Source: Auritidibacter ignavus (GTDB lineage Bacteria > Actinomycetota > Actinomycetes > Actinomycetales > Micrococcaceae). From it: 64,000 nt of DNA. The stretch lies in NCBI RefSeq assembly GCF_003703835.1, contig NZ_RDQR01000001.1, positions 1 to 64,000 of the forward strand, read 5' to 3'. A program made the position numbers and the translations under genes. The notes under the pieces were generated by a model. That model worked only from the letters and a program-made list of their open reading frames with translations. It ran no database searches and was not told the origin of the DNA. Shown here piece by piece: positions 17,173 through 27,601 of the stretch. Position 1 is the first letter of the stretch. Every line of letters starts with the position of its first letter.

Positions 17173-20100
17173 CTACGCTTTCTGGATTGATGCGAGGGAA
17201 TCGGTGGAAGCCGACGAAACCACCTCTACGCTAACACTGACCAGCTTGGAGGCGTCATCGGCCATCGAACCACGCGGGTCGTCCCGGTTTTCATCCGCCA
17301 CAAGCTCCAGCTGCGTGGTCAGCGTCTCTTGGCTGATCAGCTCCCGGTGGGCGTCAATGGCTGTGATCAGTCCGGTGGGCCCGGTGATCTCGGTCCGAAT
17401 CCGGTCGGAGACGTCCAGACCGGCTTCACGACGTGCTGCCTGGACCGCGCGGATCACGTCGCGGGCCGAGCCTTCGGCGGCCAACTCGTCATCGACACTG
17501 GTGTCCAACACCAGGAACCCGTCGGAGATCACCGCCACCGCAGTCTCGTCGGACCCTTCGGACTGATCCACGGTGGTCGCGAGCTCGTATTCGCCCTCGA
17601 CCAGCTCGACACCGCCGGCGGTGACCACGCCGTCGGCGACCGACCAATCCCCAGACTTGGAGGCTTTGATGACCTGTTGGACCTGCTTGCCTAAGCGCGG
17701 ACCGGCGGCCCGGGCGTTGACGACAAGTTGCTGGGTGATGCCGAAATCGGTGGCTGAGGCTTCACTGGTGTCTTTGACGTCGATGGTGTTGATGTTGAGC
17801 TCATCGGAGATGATCTCGGAGACGGTCTGATCAACGCGTCCGGCATTTTCAATGACCACCGAGAGCTTGCGCAGCGGCAAGCGGACGCGCCGGCCCGCAC
17901 CCTTACGCAGCGCAGAACCGGCCGAGGAAATCTCCCGGGCCAGGTTCATGCTGTGCTGGACGGCCTCGGCATCCTCGCCTTGCGGGAACAGGCTGGCGTC
18001 CGGGTAGTCGGTCAAGTGCACCGAACGTCCCCCGGTCAGGCCCCGCCAGATTTCCTCGGTCACCATCGGCAACAACGGTGCTGCCACCCGGCAGAAGGCT
18101 TCCAGGCACGTGAACAACACGTCCAGGGATTGTTCATTCTCATCGAAGAACCGCTGCCGAGAGCGACGAATATACCAGTTGGTCATGGTGTCCATGTACC
18201 GGCGCAGTTCCTCGGTCGCCTGGGGCACGAGGTAGTGGTCCATGTACTCTTTGACCTGGGTGATCATGGTGCCGGTGGTGGCCAGAATGTAGCGGTCCAG
18301 CGGGTCGGTGGCCTCATAACGGTACTGGGCCCGATATCCCTGCGGTCGGGTGCCACCGGCGGTGGCAGAATTGGCGTAGAGCGTGAAGAAGTGCCACACG
18401 TTCCAGGCCGGAAGGAGCACCTGTCGGGCGGCTTCGCGAATGCCGTCTTCGCTGACGATCAGGGTGCCACCGCGCAGAATGGGCGAGGCCATCAGGAACC
18501 AGCGCATCGCATCCGAGCCGTCCCGGTCCAGCACCTCGGAGACGTCCGGGTAGTTGCGTAGCGACTTGGACATCTTCTGCCCGTCCGAGCCCAGCACAAT
18601 ACCGTGGGAGATCACGTTTTTGAACGCCGGGCGGTGGAACAGGGCGGTGGCTAGCACGTGCATGGTGTAGAACCAGCCACGGGTCTGGCCGATGTATTCC
18701 ACGATGAAGTCGGCTGGGTTGTGGGTGTCGAACCAGTCCTTGTGCTCCATGGGATAATGCACCTGGGCATAGGGCATCGACCCGGAGTCGAACCACACAT
18801 CGAGCACATCGGGCACTCGACGCATCATCGACGTGCCGGTAGGGTCATCCGGGTTGGGGCGGACCAGCTGATCAATCCAGGGCCGGTGCAGATCCACCTC
18901 GCCGTGGGCATTGCGGGGTAGTTCGCCGAAGGCTTCTTCGAGTTCAGCTAGGGAACCGTAGATTTCTTGGCGCGGGTAGTTGGGGTCATCGGATTCCCAC
19001 ACCGGGATCGGGGAGCCCCAGTACCGGTTGCGCGAAATCGACCAGTCGCGGGCGTTTTCCAGCCATTTACCAAACTGGCCGTCCTTGACGTTATCGGGAA
19101 TCCAGTTGATCTGCTGGTTCAGTTCCAGCATCGAGTCTTTGAACTCGGTAACTTTCACGTACCAGGAGGTGATCGCCCGGTAGATCAGCGGAGTCCGGCA
19201 CCGCCAGCAGTGCGGGTAGGAGTGTTCATAAGAGGCTTCTTTCACCAGCTCGCCGGCAGCGCGCAACGAGCGAATAATCGGACGGTTGGCCTCAAACACC
19301 TGCAACCCAGCAATGTCTTTGAGCTTGCCCTCGCCCAGGGACTCATCGCCGAACAGTGGCAGGAATTTCGCGCCCTCATCGACGGAGAGCACCACGGGGA
19401 TGTCGTGGGCTTCATTGATCATCTGGTCGTCTTCACCATAGGCAGATGACTGGTGGACCACACCGGTACCGTCATCGGTGGAGACGTAGTCAGCAACCAG
19501 CACGCGGAAGGCGTGCTGGTTGCCCCACTTCTCGTCTTCGGAGAAGTAGGTGAAAATCGGCTGGTAGGTCAATCCGCCCAGGTCCGTTCCGGCATAGGTG
19601 GCGGTGATCGCTTCGGTGGCAGCTTCCACGGACTCATAGCCTAGATCGGTGGCATAGGCGGCCAGCCGTTCTGTGGCCAGCAGGAAACGTTCACCGTCCA
19701 GCGAGTCCACCGTGGTGGCCTTTGGGCCACGGGGTAGCACCACGTAGGAGACCTCCGGTCCCACCGCCAGCGACCCATTGGTGGGTAGCGTCCACGGCGT
19801 GGTCGTCCAGGCCAACACGCGCACCCCGGCCAGGTCCTGGGCGGTTTGTGAGCTGGCGATGTACGAGGCATCCAGCAGGTGATCGTCGATCCCGCCGGTG
19901 AGTCGGAAGGTTACCGTCACTGAGGGATCTTGACGTTGCTGGTAGACGTCATCGTCCATACGCAACTCGTGGTTGGACAGCGGAGTTTCATCTTTCCAGC
20001 AGTAGGGCAGAACGCGGAAGCCACGGTAGGTGAGCCCTTTCTCGGACAGGTCTTTGAACGCCCACAGCACCGATTCCATGTAGGAGGGATACAGTGTCTT

Positions 20101-20598
20101 GTAGTCGTTATCGAAATCGACCCAGCGCCCCTGCCGATTGACGTAGTTTTTCCACTCTTCGGTGTATTTGAGCACCGAAGACCGGCAGGCGTCGTTGAAC
20201 TTATCGATACCCATGGCCTCAATTTCGGCCTTATCGGTCATGCCCAGCTGCTTCATGGCTTCCAGCTCGGCGGGCAAGCCATGGGTATCCCAGCCGAACC
20301 GACGCTCGACGCGCTTACCCTGCTGGGTTTGGTAACGGGCCACAAGGTCTTTGACGTACCCGGTGAGCAGGTGGCCGTAGTGAGGCAGGCCGTTGGCGAA
20401 GGGTGGCCCGTCGTAGAAAACGAACTCATTATTGGTTCCGTCCTCAGCGATGGCCGGACGTTGGTCAATGGAGGCTTGGAAGGTGCCATCGGATTCCCAG
20501 TACGCCAGAATGGCCTCCTCAATGGCGGGCATATTCGGCGATGACGGAGTGGAGCCGTTGCGCACGGACTCAGAATCGGAGCTGGCCTGAGGGTACAC
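17173..20598 (-). CDS. ileS: Isoleucyl-tRNA synthetase, eukaryote-like type
   Basis: IleRS charges tRNA-Ile. At 1141 residues it belongs to the long second class, which resembles eukaryotic IleRS and is generally less sensitive to mupirocin. The HIGH-like motif is PHYGH (72-76) after [10 protein letters not shown]. The large editing insertion follows, with [14 protein letters not shown] lies near 672 in [13 protein letters not shown], and the tRNA-binding domain is long. I chose the GTG at 20598 because AAGGAAGG lies 10 bases ahead, exactly where the T-box leader would hide it. The frame also contains a TTG at 20628, upstream of that site and inside the leader. folC follows six bases later. 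Confidence 0.95.
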   Translation of the reverse strand: MYPQASSDSESVRNGSTPSSPNMPAIEEAILAYWESDGTFQASIDQRPAIAEDGTNNEFVFYDGPPFANGLPHYGHLLTGYVKDLVARYQTQQGKRVERRFGWDTHGLPAELEAMKQLGMTDKAEIEAMGIDKFNDACRSSVLKYTEEWKNYVNRQGRWVDFDNDYKTLYPSYMESVLWAFKDLSEKGLTYRGFRVLPYCWKDETPLSNHELRMDDDVYQQRQDPSVTVTFRLTGGIDDHLLDASYIASSQTAQDLAGVRVLAWTTTPWTLPTNGSLAVGPEVSYVVLPRGPKATTVDSLDGERFLLATERLAAYATDLGYESVEAATEAITATYAGTDLGGLTYQPIFTYFSEDEKWGNQHAFRVLVADYVSTDDGTGVVHQSSAYGEDDQMINEAHDIPVVLSVDEGAKFLPLFGDESLGEGKLKDIAGLQVFEANRPIIRSLRAAGELVKEASYEHSYPHCWRCRTPLIYRAITSWYVKVTEFKDSMLELNQQINWIPDNVKDGQFGKWLENARDWSISRNRYWGSPIPVWESDDPNYPRQEIYGSLAELEEAFGELPRNAHGEVDLHRPWIDQLVRPNPDDPTGTSMMRRVPDVLDVWFDSGSMPYAQVHYPMEHKDWFDTHNPADFIVEYIGQTRGWFYTMHVLATALFHRPAFKNVISHGIVLGSDGQKMSKSLRNYPDVSEVLDRDGSDAMRWFLMASPILRGGTLIVSEDGIREAARQVLLPAWNVWHFFTLYANSATAGGTRPQGYRAQYRYEATDPLDRYILATTGTMITQVKEYMDHYLVPQATEELRRYMDTMTNWYIRRSRQRFFDENEQSLDVLFTCLEAFCRVAAPLLPMVTEEIWRGLTGGRSVHLTDYPDASLFPQGEDAEAVQHSMNLAREISSAGSALRKGAGRRVRLPLRKLSVVIENAGRVDQTVSEIISDELNINTIDVKDTSEASATDFGITQQLVVNARAAGPRLGKQVQQVIKASKSGDWSVADGVVTAGGVELVEGEYELATTVDQSEGSDETAVAVISDGFLVLDTSVDDELAAEGSARDVIRAVQAARREAGLDVSDRIRTEITGPTGLITAIDAHRELISQETLTTQLELVADENRDDPRGSMADDASKLVSVSVEVVSSASTDSLASIQKA

Positions 20599-20890
20599 GG
20601 TGGAGTTACCTTCCTTGCTGACGATCAATCACGGGTCGGTGTGAATCTCTGGTGTGCAAGGACGCACAACCTGTGGCGCACCCTGGCTAGCCACAGCGGT
20701 GTACGCGGTACCACCCTGCTTATCTGAGTTGAAGCTCAGATCGCTCATCGCAACGCTGTAACGGGCTGACCCGTCCGGTTCTACTAGGTACTCGCCTCAA
20801 TGTTGATGCCAGTGACACGAGGACTGTTCTTCCGGAAGCTCGCCGGTGATTGCCGGGTCATCGCTGGTGAAGTATGCGGTTATTCTGGGT
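20599..20890 (-). promoter_or_regulatory. Translational T-box riboswitch leader of ileS
   Basis: The minus strand carries a perfect T-box sequence TGGTACCGCG at 20713-20704, which pairs with the free NCCA end of uncharged tRNA. Downstream, TCCTTGC (20662-20656) is complementary to GCAAGGA (20618-20612), which overlaps the ileS ribosome binding site AAGGAAGG (20616-20609). This is the sequestrator of a translational, not transcriptional, T-box, the kind known from actinobacterial ileS genes. A candidate isoleucine specifier ATC is at 20850-20848 within a GC-rich stem. A weak -10 (TAGGAT, 20898-20893) would give a leader of about 290 bases. The specifier assignment is tentative. Confidence 0.85.
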
Positions 20891-20937
20891 TCATCCTAAA
20901 CCACGTGCTGGGCAAAATCGAATTAACCCGAGGTCGC

Positions 20938-21726
20938 TCAGGCGTCTCGAATCAGCTTGTGTTGGGCGGCTTGTTTAACCGGTCGCATCACGATCTGGTC
21001 GAGGTTGATGTGGTGTGGCAAGGTGACGGCGTACACGCACACCTCAGCGACATCTTCTGCGGTGAGCGGCTCGGCGACACCTTCATAGACTTTTGCGGCG
21101 GCGTCGGCATCTCCGCCCATGCGGTTGAGAGCGAACTCATCGGTCTTGACCAGGCCGGGGAGCACTTCAACCACCCGTAGATTATGTTCGGCTTCCTCAA
21201 GCCGTAGTGCGGCGGTGAGCGCGTGTTCGCCGAATTTGGCAGCGTTGTAACCGGCCCCGCCCTCATAGGCGACGATGCCGGCTGTGGAGGTCAGATTCAG
21301 CACGGTGCCGGCACCGGATTCTCGGAGCATCGGAAGGAAGCCCCGGATCACGCGCAACGCCCCCATGACGTTGGTCTGCAACATCCAGTCCCAGTCCTCG
21401 TCTTTGCTCTGGCCAATGGGGTCGGTGCCGTGCGCCCCGCCGGCGATGTTGATCACCGTGTCGACTCCTCCGGCTTCGGTCACGGCCACAACGAAGCGGT
21501 CCACCGAGTCTTGGTCGGTGACGTCTAGTTCTAGGGGAATAATTTCCCCGGTGGGTTGGGCGACTTGTGCCGCCAGCTCTTCAAGCCGGTCGAGGCGACG
21601 TGCTCCGGCGAATACCTTCCAGCCTTGGTCGGAGAGCTGAAGCGCGGTGGCGTGGCCGATACCGGAGGAGGCTCCGGTGACCACGGCCGAACGGGTTGCG
21701 TGAAAATCCGTCATCTCTGAGGTCAT
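20938..21726 (-). CDS. Short-chain dehydrogenase/reductase
   Basis: The 262-residue product is a classical SDR. It has the cofactor motif TGASSGIG at 17-24, an NIAGG segment at 93-97, Asn119, Ser147, and the catalytic Tyr160 and Lys164 in YNAAK. Arg43 and Arg44 in GARRLDRLEE suggest NADP preference. The substrate cannot be read from the sequence. It is on the ileS strand, about 340 bases ahead of ileS, but the T-box leader between them indicates separate control. It is divergent from valS. Confidence 0.85.
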   Translation of the reverse strand: MTSEMTDFHATRSAVVTGASSGIGHATALQLSDQGWKVFAGARRLDRLEELAAQVAQPTGEIIPLELDVTDQDSVDRFVVAVTEAGGVDTVINIAGGAHGTDPIGQSKDEDWDWMLQTNVMGALRVIRGFLPMLRESGAGTVLNLTSTAGIVAYEGGAGYNAAKFGEHALTAALRLEEAEHNLRVVEVLPGLVKTDEFALNRMGGDADAAAKVYEGVAEPLTAEDVAEVCVYAVTLPHHINLDQIVMRPVKQAAQHKLIRDA

Positions 21727-21854
21727 AGCTTTACAGTACCCGGCTGATGCGGCCCCGGGAGGTAACGCAACGGGTGCCCACCTGGTCCGTCAGGTCTGGG
21801 ACATACTGCTCAGCACGTGCTGTCGGAGTGGTGGTCTGTGAAAGAATATGTGGC

Positions 21855-24503
21855 ATGGCAGAAGATCTTCAGGGCTCGAACTCGCCCAAAAACAACACCA
21901 TCCCTGATCGTCCAGGCCTCGAAGGGCTCGAAGAGAAATTTACCGCCCGGTGGGAAGCCGACCGGGTCTATGTCTTCGACCCTGACACGGATCGTGACCA
22001 GGTCTACTCCATCGATACTCCCCCACCGACCGCTTCGGGGTCGTTGCACGTCGGTCACGTATTCTCCTATACCCAGACCGACGTGTTGGCCCGCTATCAG
22101 CGGATGAACGGGAAGAACGTGTTCTACCCGATGGGCTGGGACGATAACGGTTTGCCCACCGAGCGTCGCGTGCAGAACTACTACGGAGTGCGCACCGACC
22201 CGGCCACGCCGTATGACCCCGATTATCGTCCACCGGACAAGCCGGCAAAGAACCAGCGCGACTGGGATGTGATCTCCCGCCAAAACTTCATCGAGCTGTG
22301 TCTGGAGTTGTCCACCGACGATGAGAAGGTCTACGAGGATCTGTTCACCCGTCTGGGCCTGTCGGTGGATTGGAATCTGTCCTACCGCACTATCGATGAC
22401 CACTCCCGAGAAGTCTCCCAGCGGGCCTTCCTGCAGAACCTCGCCGATGGCGATGCCTATATGGCCGAGGCTCCCACGCTGTGGGACGTCACCTTCCGCA
22501 CCGCGGTCGCCCAGGCCGAGCTGGAAGACCGCGAGATGGAAGGCGCCTACCACCGGTACGCTTTCACCACCGAGCAGGGTGAGAAGATCTTTATTGAAAC
22601 CACCCGCCCCGAACTGCTACCGGCTTGTACCGCGTTGGTGGCTCATCCCGACGATGAACGGTACAAGCCCTACTTCGGCACCACCGTGACGTCCCCACTG
22701 TTTGAGGTTCCCGTCGAGGTCAAGGCCCACCCGCTGGCTCAGCCGGATAAGGGGTCGGGTATCGCGATGATCTGTACCTTCGGTGACCTCACCGACGTGA
22801 CCTGGTGGCGTGAGCTAGAGCTGGATACCCGCACGGTGATCGGTCGTGACGGCCGATTCCAGTCCGAGACCCCAGAATGGATCACCTCCGAGTTCGGTCG
22901 TGCTAACTATGAACGACTGGCCGGCAAGACCGTGTTTTCCGCCAAGAAGGCCGTCGTGGAGATGCTGCAAGAACATGATTTGCTCGATGGACAGCCGAAG
23001 AAGATCATGCACGCGGTGAACTTCTACGAAAAGGGCGAAAAGCCCTTGGAGATTGTCACCTCCCGTCAGTGGTATTTGCGCAATGGTGGCCGGGACACCG
23101 ACCGCCGGGATGCACTGATTGCCCGCGGTGACCAGTTGCAGTGGCACCCAGAATTCATGCAGTCTCGCTACACCAACTGGGTGGAGAACCTCAACGGTGA
23201 CTGGCTGGTCTCCCGCCAGCGGTTTTTTGGGGTCCCGGTACCGATCTGGTACCGGCTGGATGACCAGGGTGAGCCCGACTATGAGTCCCCGCTGATTCCA
23301 GAGGACGCCCAGCTCCCGGTTGATCCGTTGCAGGATGTTCCCGCCGGCTACACTGCTGAGCAGCGCGATCGGCCCGGCGGGTTCACTGGTGATCCGGACG
23401 TGCTGGACACCTGGGCGACCTCGTCACTGACTCCACAGATTATTGGCGAATGGTCGACCAATGATGAGCTATTCGACAAGGTCTTTCCTTTCGATCTGCG
23501 TCCGCAGGGCCACGACATTATTCGAACCTGGCTGTTCTCCACGGTGGTGCGGGCCGATGCGCTCCACGATTCCGTGCCGTGGCAGCACACTGCCCTGTCT
23601 GGCTGGATTCTCGACCCGGACCGGAAGAAGATGTCAAAGTCCAAGGGCAACGTTGTGGTGCCGATGGATATCCTGGACAAATTCGGGGCGGACGCGGTTC
23701 GGTATTGGGCGGCGTCAGCCAAGTTGGGCGCCGACACCGCCTATGAGGTCAATCAGATGAAGATTGGTCGTCGTCTGGCGATCAAGCTACTCAACGCCAC
23801 CAAGTTCGTGTTGCAACTGGGGGCCAACCGCTCCTGGGTTGCGACCACAGCTGACCAGGCCGCACAGATCACCCATCCGCTGGACCGGTCGTTGTTGGCC
23901 CAGCTGTCCGACACTATCCAGCAAGCCACTGTTGGCTTTGAGCGCTATGACTACGCCCGGGCATTGACCGTTGTGGAGACCTTCTTCTGGAACTTCACCG
24001 ACAACTACGTCGAGCTGGTCAAGGACCGCGCCTATGGCGGGCGGGGCGACGACCAGCAACGCTCTGCCGTGGTCACCCTGGCCACCGCACTGGACGCACT
24101 GCAACGATTGTTGGCACCTTTCCAGCCCTTCGCTACCGATGAGACCTGGAGCTGGTGGCAACAGGGCTCAGTACACTCAGCACCGTGGCCGGGGCGTGAG
24201 GGCGAATCTGCCGGTATTGACGCCGTTGGCCGTGACAGCGATTCCGAGGTGCTCACCGCCGTGGCACGTGCACTGTCCGGGGTTCGTAAGGCCAAGTCCG
24301 ATGCGAAGGTGTCGCAACGCACCGAGGTCTCAACCGCCACTATTCAGGCGACCTCCGCGCGTGCTGACCAAATCCGGCAGGCCCAAGACGACCTGTACGC
24401 TGCCGGGCGCATCCAGCACCTGGAGTTCACCGACCTCACGAATACCGATGAAGAACACGATATCTCCGTGATCAACACCGAGCTCGTGGAGTCCGAGAGC
24501 TAA
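21855..24503 (+). CDS. valS: Valyl-tRNA synthetase, archaeal-like type
   Basis: ValRS charges tRNA-Val and edits threonine. The 882-residue product has HVGH at 65-68 in PPPTASGSLHVGHVF and KMSKSKGN near 592. The segment YPMGWDDNGLPTERRVQNYYG, in place of the GTDHAGIATQ form, marks the archaeal/rickettsial type also used by actinobacteria. The C-terminal coiled-coil arm of ordinary bacterial ValRS is absent, as expected for this type. The ATG at 21855 is favoured because homologues begin shortly before DRPGLEGLEEKF; the frame is open to 21747 without similarity. A long bidirectional terminator follows. Confidence 0.94.
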   Translation: MAEDLQGSNSPKNNTIPDRPGLEGLEEKFTARWEADRVYVFDPDTDRDQVYSIDTPPPTASGSLHVGHVFSYTQTDVLARYQRMNGKNVFYPMGWDDNGLPTERRVQNYYGVRTDPATPYDPDYRPPDKPAKNQRDWDVISRQNFIELCLELSTDDEKVYEDLFTRLGLSVDWNLSYRTIDDHSREVSQRAFLQNLADGDAYMAEAPTLWDVTFRTAVAQAELEDREMEGAYHRYAFTTEQGEKIFIETTRPELLPACTALVAHPDDERYKPYFGTTVTSPLFEVPVEVKAHPLAQPDKGSGIAMICTFGDLTDVTWWRELELDTRTVIGRDGRFQSETPEWITSEFGRANYERLAGKTVFSAKKAVVEMLQEHDLLDGQPKKIMHAVNFYEKGEKPLEIVTSRQWYLRNGGRDTDRRDALIARGDQLQWHPEFMQSRYTNWVENLNGDWLVSRQRFFGVPVPIWYRLDDQGEPDYESPLIPEDAQLPVDPLQDVPAGYTAEQRDRPGGFTGDPDVLDTWATSSLTPQIIGEWSTNDELFDKVFPFDLRPQGHDIIRTWLFSTVVRADALHDSVPWQHTALSGWILDPDRKKMSKSKGNVVVPMDILDKFGADAVRYWAASAKLGADTAYEVNQMKIGRRLAIKLLNATKFVLQLGANRSWVATTADQAAQITHPLDRSLLAQLSDTIQQATVGFERYDYARALTVVETFFWNFTDNYVELVKDRAYGGRGDDQQRSAVVTLATALDALQRLLAPFQPFATDETWSWWQQGSVHSAPWPGREGESAGIDAVGRDSDSEVLTAVARALSGVRKAKSDAKVSQRTEVSTATIQATSARADQIRQAQDDLYAAGRIQHLEFTDLTNTDEEHDISVINTELVESES

Positions 24504-24552
24504 GCTCCTGCCCCGAGTGGTCGGGACCGGATTAGTTAGTCCCGGTGCGACC

Positions 24553-24601
24553 ACAAACGGCGGGGGTGGCCACCAAGACAGTGGCCACCCCCGCCGTTTG
24601 T
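24553..24601. terminator. Bidirectional terminator between valS and the DsbA-like gene
   Basis: A perfect 21-base inverted repeat (24553-24573 and 24581-24601) with a 7-base loop lies between the two convergent genes. The outer part is AC AAACGG against CCGTTT GT and the inner part is GGGGGTGGCCAC, so it can serve both strands. Confidence 0.85.
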
Positions 24602-24614
24602 GTCTCAGCGCAGA

Positions 24615-25217
24615 TTAGTCGAAGCGTGGTGTGGAGTCGCGACTGCGCTTGAGCTCATAGAAGTAGGGGTAGCCCGCCAGCGCTACAGCACCATCAAAGA
24701 TCTTGCCGGCTTCTTCACCGCGCGGAATCTTGGACAGCACCGGGCCGAAGAAGGCAGTGTCACCGAACTGCACCACCGGAGTGCCGACCTCGTTACCGAC
24801 CAAATCAATTGCCTGCTGGTGGGAGCTGGCCAGTGCCTTGTCGTTCACGTCGGTCCGTGCATCAGCGATGACCTGATCGGCCTGTTCGCTGGCTCCGATC
24901 TCCTCCAGAGCGGTCCGGACGGCTGCCTCGCGATCAGAGACGTCATTGTTGTGAATCTGGGTGCCCACTGCAGTGTAGAACTCGCCTAAACGATCATGCC
25001 CCAGACGTTGTTCGACGGCGACAGCGGCCCGGGCAGGCAACCACACGTTGGGGTCTTTCTCTTTGCCCTCGGCATCATTGAGGATGCCCAGCGACATCAC
25101 ATGCCAGTCGAGGGTGATATCGCGGACCTGCTCGACTTCACGGATCCAGCGCGAGGTCACCCAGGCGAAGGGGCAGATCGGGTCAAACCAGAAATTGACG
25201 ACGTTATTTTCGGCCAT
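24615..25217 (-). CDS. DsbA-like thiol protein of the mycothiol-dependent nitroreductase (Rv2466c) family
   Basis: The 200-residue cytoplasmic protein opens with NFWFDPICPFAWVTSRW at 8-24, the thioredoxin-fold signature of the Rv2466c/FrnE-like group. M. tuberculosis Rv2466c uses mycothiol to reduce its active site. Here the motif is CPFA with only Cys15, so a mono-thiol, mycothiol-dependent mechanism is more likely than dithiol exchange. There is no signal peptide. VQFGDTAFFGPVLSKIPRGEEA near the C-terminus supplies the cis-proline region. A strong AAGGAG precedes the ATG. In mycobacteria the gene lies by rpiB and nei; here clpX, tig and lipA/B intervene. Confidence 0.85.
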   Translation of the reverse strand: MAENNVVNFWFDPICPFAWVTSRWIREVEQVRDITLDWHVMSLGILNDAEGKEKDPNVWLPARAAVAVEQRLGHDRLGEFYTAVGTQIHNNDVSDREAAVRTALEEIGASEQADQVIADARTDVNDKALASSHQQAIDLVGNEVGTPVVQFGDTAFFGPVLSKIPRGEEAGKIFDGAVALAGYPYFYELKRSRDSTPRFD

Positions 25218-25334
25218 CGGAGCGTATCTCCTTCTGTCGGGTTCCGGAATCTACTGCAATGCAGTCTGTTGGGCATAGCGACACGCTTCGCGGATTTATT
25301 CCGTACAGTTCCGATACCGGTCAAAAACGTAAAA

Positions 25335-26645
25335 TTAGGCCGATTTGGTGCGCCGTTTGTGGGTCACCTCGCGAGTGACCATCAGCGGTTCGGCCTCACC
25401 TCGCACGACGTCGCCGGTGATCGTCACCGAGGCAATGTCGTTTCGTGAGGGCAGATCAAACATCACCGGCTGTAGCACGTTTTCCAGAATGGAGCGTAGC
25501 CCACGGGCTCCTGCACCTCGTTCTTCTGCCTGGTCCACGACAGCATCAAGAGCGGACTGGTCAAATTCAAGCTCGACACCATCTAACGCAAACATCTTTT
25601 GGTACTGCTTCAGCACAGCGTTCCTCGGCTCGGTCAGCACCCGAATGAGTGCCTCCCGATCCAGTGGGTCTACTGCGGTAATGACCGGCAGGCGCCCAAT
25701 GAATTCAGGAATCAAACCAAATTTCAGCAGATCTTCAGGACGCACATCAGAGTAGGAGGGCAACTCCCCTTCACCGAAACTCGACAAGGCTGCGCCGAAG
25801 CCGATCCCCTTACGTCCAGCCCGGGACTCGATAATGCCATCGAGTCCGGCAAATGCACCGGCCACGATGAACAGGACATTAGAGGTATCAATTTGCAGGA
25901 ATTCCTGGTGCGGGTGCTTGCGACCGCCCTGTGGCGGCACCGAGGCAACGGTACCCTCCAGGATCTTCAGCAGGGCCTGTTGCACCCCTTCACCGGAGAC
26001 GTCGCGGGTAATCGAAGGATTCTCGGATTTCCGTGAGATCTTATCGATCTCGTCAATATAGATAATGCCCTGTTCGGCCTTCTTGACGTCAAAATCTGCG
26101 GCCTGAATCAGCTTAAGCAGAATGTTCTCGACATCTTCGCCCACGTAGCCGGCTTCGGTCAGTGCGGTTGCGTCCGCGACGATAAACGGCACGTCGAGTT
26201 TCTTGGCCAGGGTCTGTGCCAAGTAGGTTTTGCCCGAACCGGTAGGGCCGACCAAGAGGATATTCGATTTTCCGACCTCCACATCGGCCAGCGCATCTAG
26301 AATCGAGTCATCTCCGAACGTGTCGGTAACAGCCTGGCGGATGGTGTCATTGCCCCGGACACGTTTGTAATGGTTGTAGACCGCGACTGACAAGGCTTTT
26401 TTGGCTCGTTGCTGGCCAATGACGTACTGGTCCAAGTGGTCGAAAATCTCGCGAGGAGTCGGCAAGTCGACGTCGTTGGTCTCGGCAACTTCGGTGAGTT
26501 CTTCCTCAATGATTTCGTTGCACAGTTCAATGCACTCATCACAGATGTAGACGCCGGGACCGGCGATGAGCTTACGAACCTGCTTCTGGGATTTGCCACA
26601 GAAGGAACATTTCAGCAGGTCCGCACTTTCTCCGATTCGTGCCAA
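25335..26645 (-). CDS. clpX: ATP-dependent Clp protease unfoldase subunit ClpX
   Basis: ClpX unfolds tagged proteins and feeds them to ClpP. The 436-residue product has the N-terminal zinc-binding domain (Cys13, Cys16, Cys35, Cys38), Walker A GPTGSGKT at 133-140, Walker B in [11 protein letters not shown], and the IGF-type loop region IGFGAA used to dock on ClpP. The start is a TTG at 26645, supported by GAGGAG five bases ahead and by the exact family N-terminus MARIGES. It lies downstream of clpP2 with a hairpin in the gap, so it probably has its own promoter. Confidence 0.97.
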   Translation of the reverse strand: MARIGESADLLKCSFCGKSQKQVRKLIAGPGVYICDECIELCNEIIEEELTEVAETNDVDLPTPREIFDHLDQYVIGQQRAKKALSVAVYNHYKRVRGNDTIRQAVTDTFGDDSILDALADVEVGKSNILLVGPTGSGKTYLAQTLAKKLDVPFIVADATALTEAGYVGEDVENILLKLIQAADFDVKKAEQGIIYIDEIDKISRKSENPSITRDVSGEGVQQALLKILEGTVASVPPQGGRKHPHQEFLQIDTSNVLFIVAGAFAGLDGIIESRAGRKGIGFGAALSSFGEGELPSYSDVRPEDLLKFGLIPEFIGRLPVITAVDPLDREALIRVLTEPRNAVLKQYQKMFALDGVELEFDQSALDAVVDQAEERGAGARGLRSILENVLQPVMFDLPSRNDIASVTITGDVVRGEAEPLMVTREVTHKRRTKSA

Positions 26646-26816
26646 GGTGACTCCTCACAATTTTGTTTCGATCCAAGCATAGTAGCTGGCCGGAACTTTT
26701 CTGCCCCGTTACACCCGTGTGCCTTGCTCGCTCAGGGGATCTCCCGCCCAAAACTACCCCGAACGTCCCGGGCGATGGAAATCTCGTCTCCACGCTGGGG
26801 ATAACCACACAGAAAG

Positions 26817-26865
26817 GCACCGGTGGCGTGAACATCTCATCGCAGAGTGTCCACCCCACCGGTGC
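26817..26865 (-). terminator. Hairpin between clpP2 and clpX
   Basis: GCACCGGTGG and CCACCGGTGC form a 10-base perfect stem with a long loop, 12 bases past the clpP2 stop. Stems this symmetrical often act as terminators on either strand; no T run is present. Confidence 0.5.
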
Positions 26866-26876
26866 TACTGTCAGGC

Positions 26877-27542
26877 TTAGCTACGTTTGATCTTGCGCGA
26901 CTCCAGCACCTCGTCGACGAGACCGTATTCTTTGGCCTCTTCGGAGGACAAGAACTTATCGCGGTCAATATCAGCGCGAACCTGATCGACGCTACGGTTG
27001 GTGTGCTGGGCGAGGACTTCTTCCATCCAGGTACGAATCCGCAACAATTCGTCAGCGTGAATCTGTAGATCCGTTGCCGTACCACGGTCACCGCCCATGG
27101 ATGGCTGGTGGATCAGCACGCGCGCGTTGGGAAGCGCCAGGCGCTTGCCCGGAGTGCCGGCGGCCAGCAAGACAGCGGCAGCCGAGGCTGCCTGTCCCAG
27201 GCACACGGTTTGGACCTCGGGGCGGATGAACTGGAGGGTGTCGTAGATCGCCGTCATCGCGGTGAAGGATCCACCCGGGGAGTTGATGTACAGAGTGATG
27301 TCACGTTCCGAATCCATGGCTTCTAGCACCAAAAGCTGAGCCATAATGTCATCGGCGGAGGCGTCATCGACCTGGGTTCCCAGGAAGATAATCCGGTCCT
27401 CAAACAACCGAGCGTAGGGGTCCTGTCGTTTGAAACCGTAGGGAGTGCGTTCCTCAAATTGCGGGAGAATGTAGCGTGCCGAAGGCATCATCGGCGCCTG
27501 CGCGGCGGGCATGTCCTGACCAGAGTGTTTGTGCTGTGTCAT
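26877..27542 (-). CDS. clpP2: ATP-dependent Clp protease proteolytic subunit 2
   Basis: The 221-residue product is a ClpP peptidase with catalytic Ser120 (GQAASAAAV), His145 (LIHQPSMGG) and an Asp in the DIDRD stretch at 191-195. A roughly 40-residue N-terminal extension with [13 protein letters not shown] is typical of actinobacterial ClpP2. In this phylum ClpP1 and ClpP2 form a mixed double ring. The ATG at 27542 is preceded by AGGAG. It lies 59 bases behind clpP1 in the same transcript. Confidence 0.95.
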   Translation of the reverse strand: MTQHKHSGQDMPAAQAPMMPSARYILPQFEERTPYGFKRQDPYARLFEDRIIFLGTQVDDASADDIMAQLLVLEAMDSERDITLYINSPGGSFTAMTAIYDTLQFIRPEVQTVCLGQAASAAAVLLAAGTPGKRLALPNARVLIHQPSMGGDRGTATDLQIHADELLRIRTWMEEVLAQHTNRSVDQVRADIDRDKFLSSEEAKEYGLVDEVLESRKIKRS

Positions 27543-27601
27543 CGAAGAGCTCCTGAAAAGATGTGGTTAGTCCGCTGAGTGTGGTGGTGACACCAGGATG
27601 G

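Noticed and set aside
20599-20628. TTG start for ileS at 20628
   Set aside because: It lies upstream of the ribosome site within the T-box sequestrator, and IleRS homology starts later.
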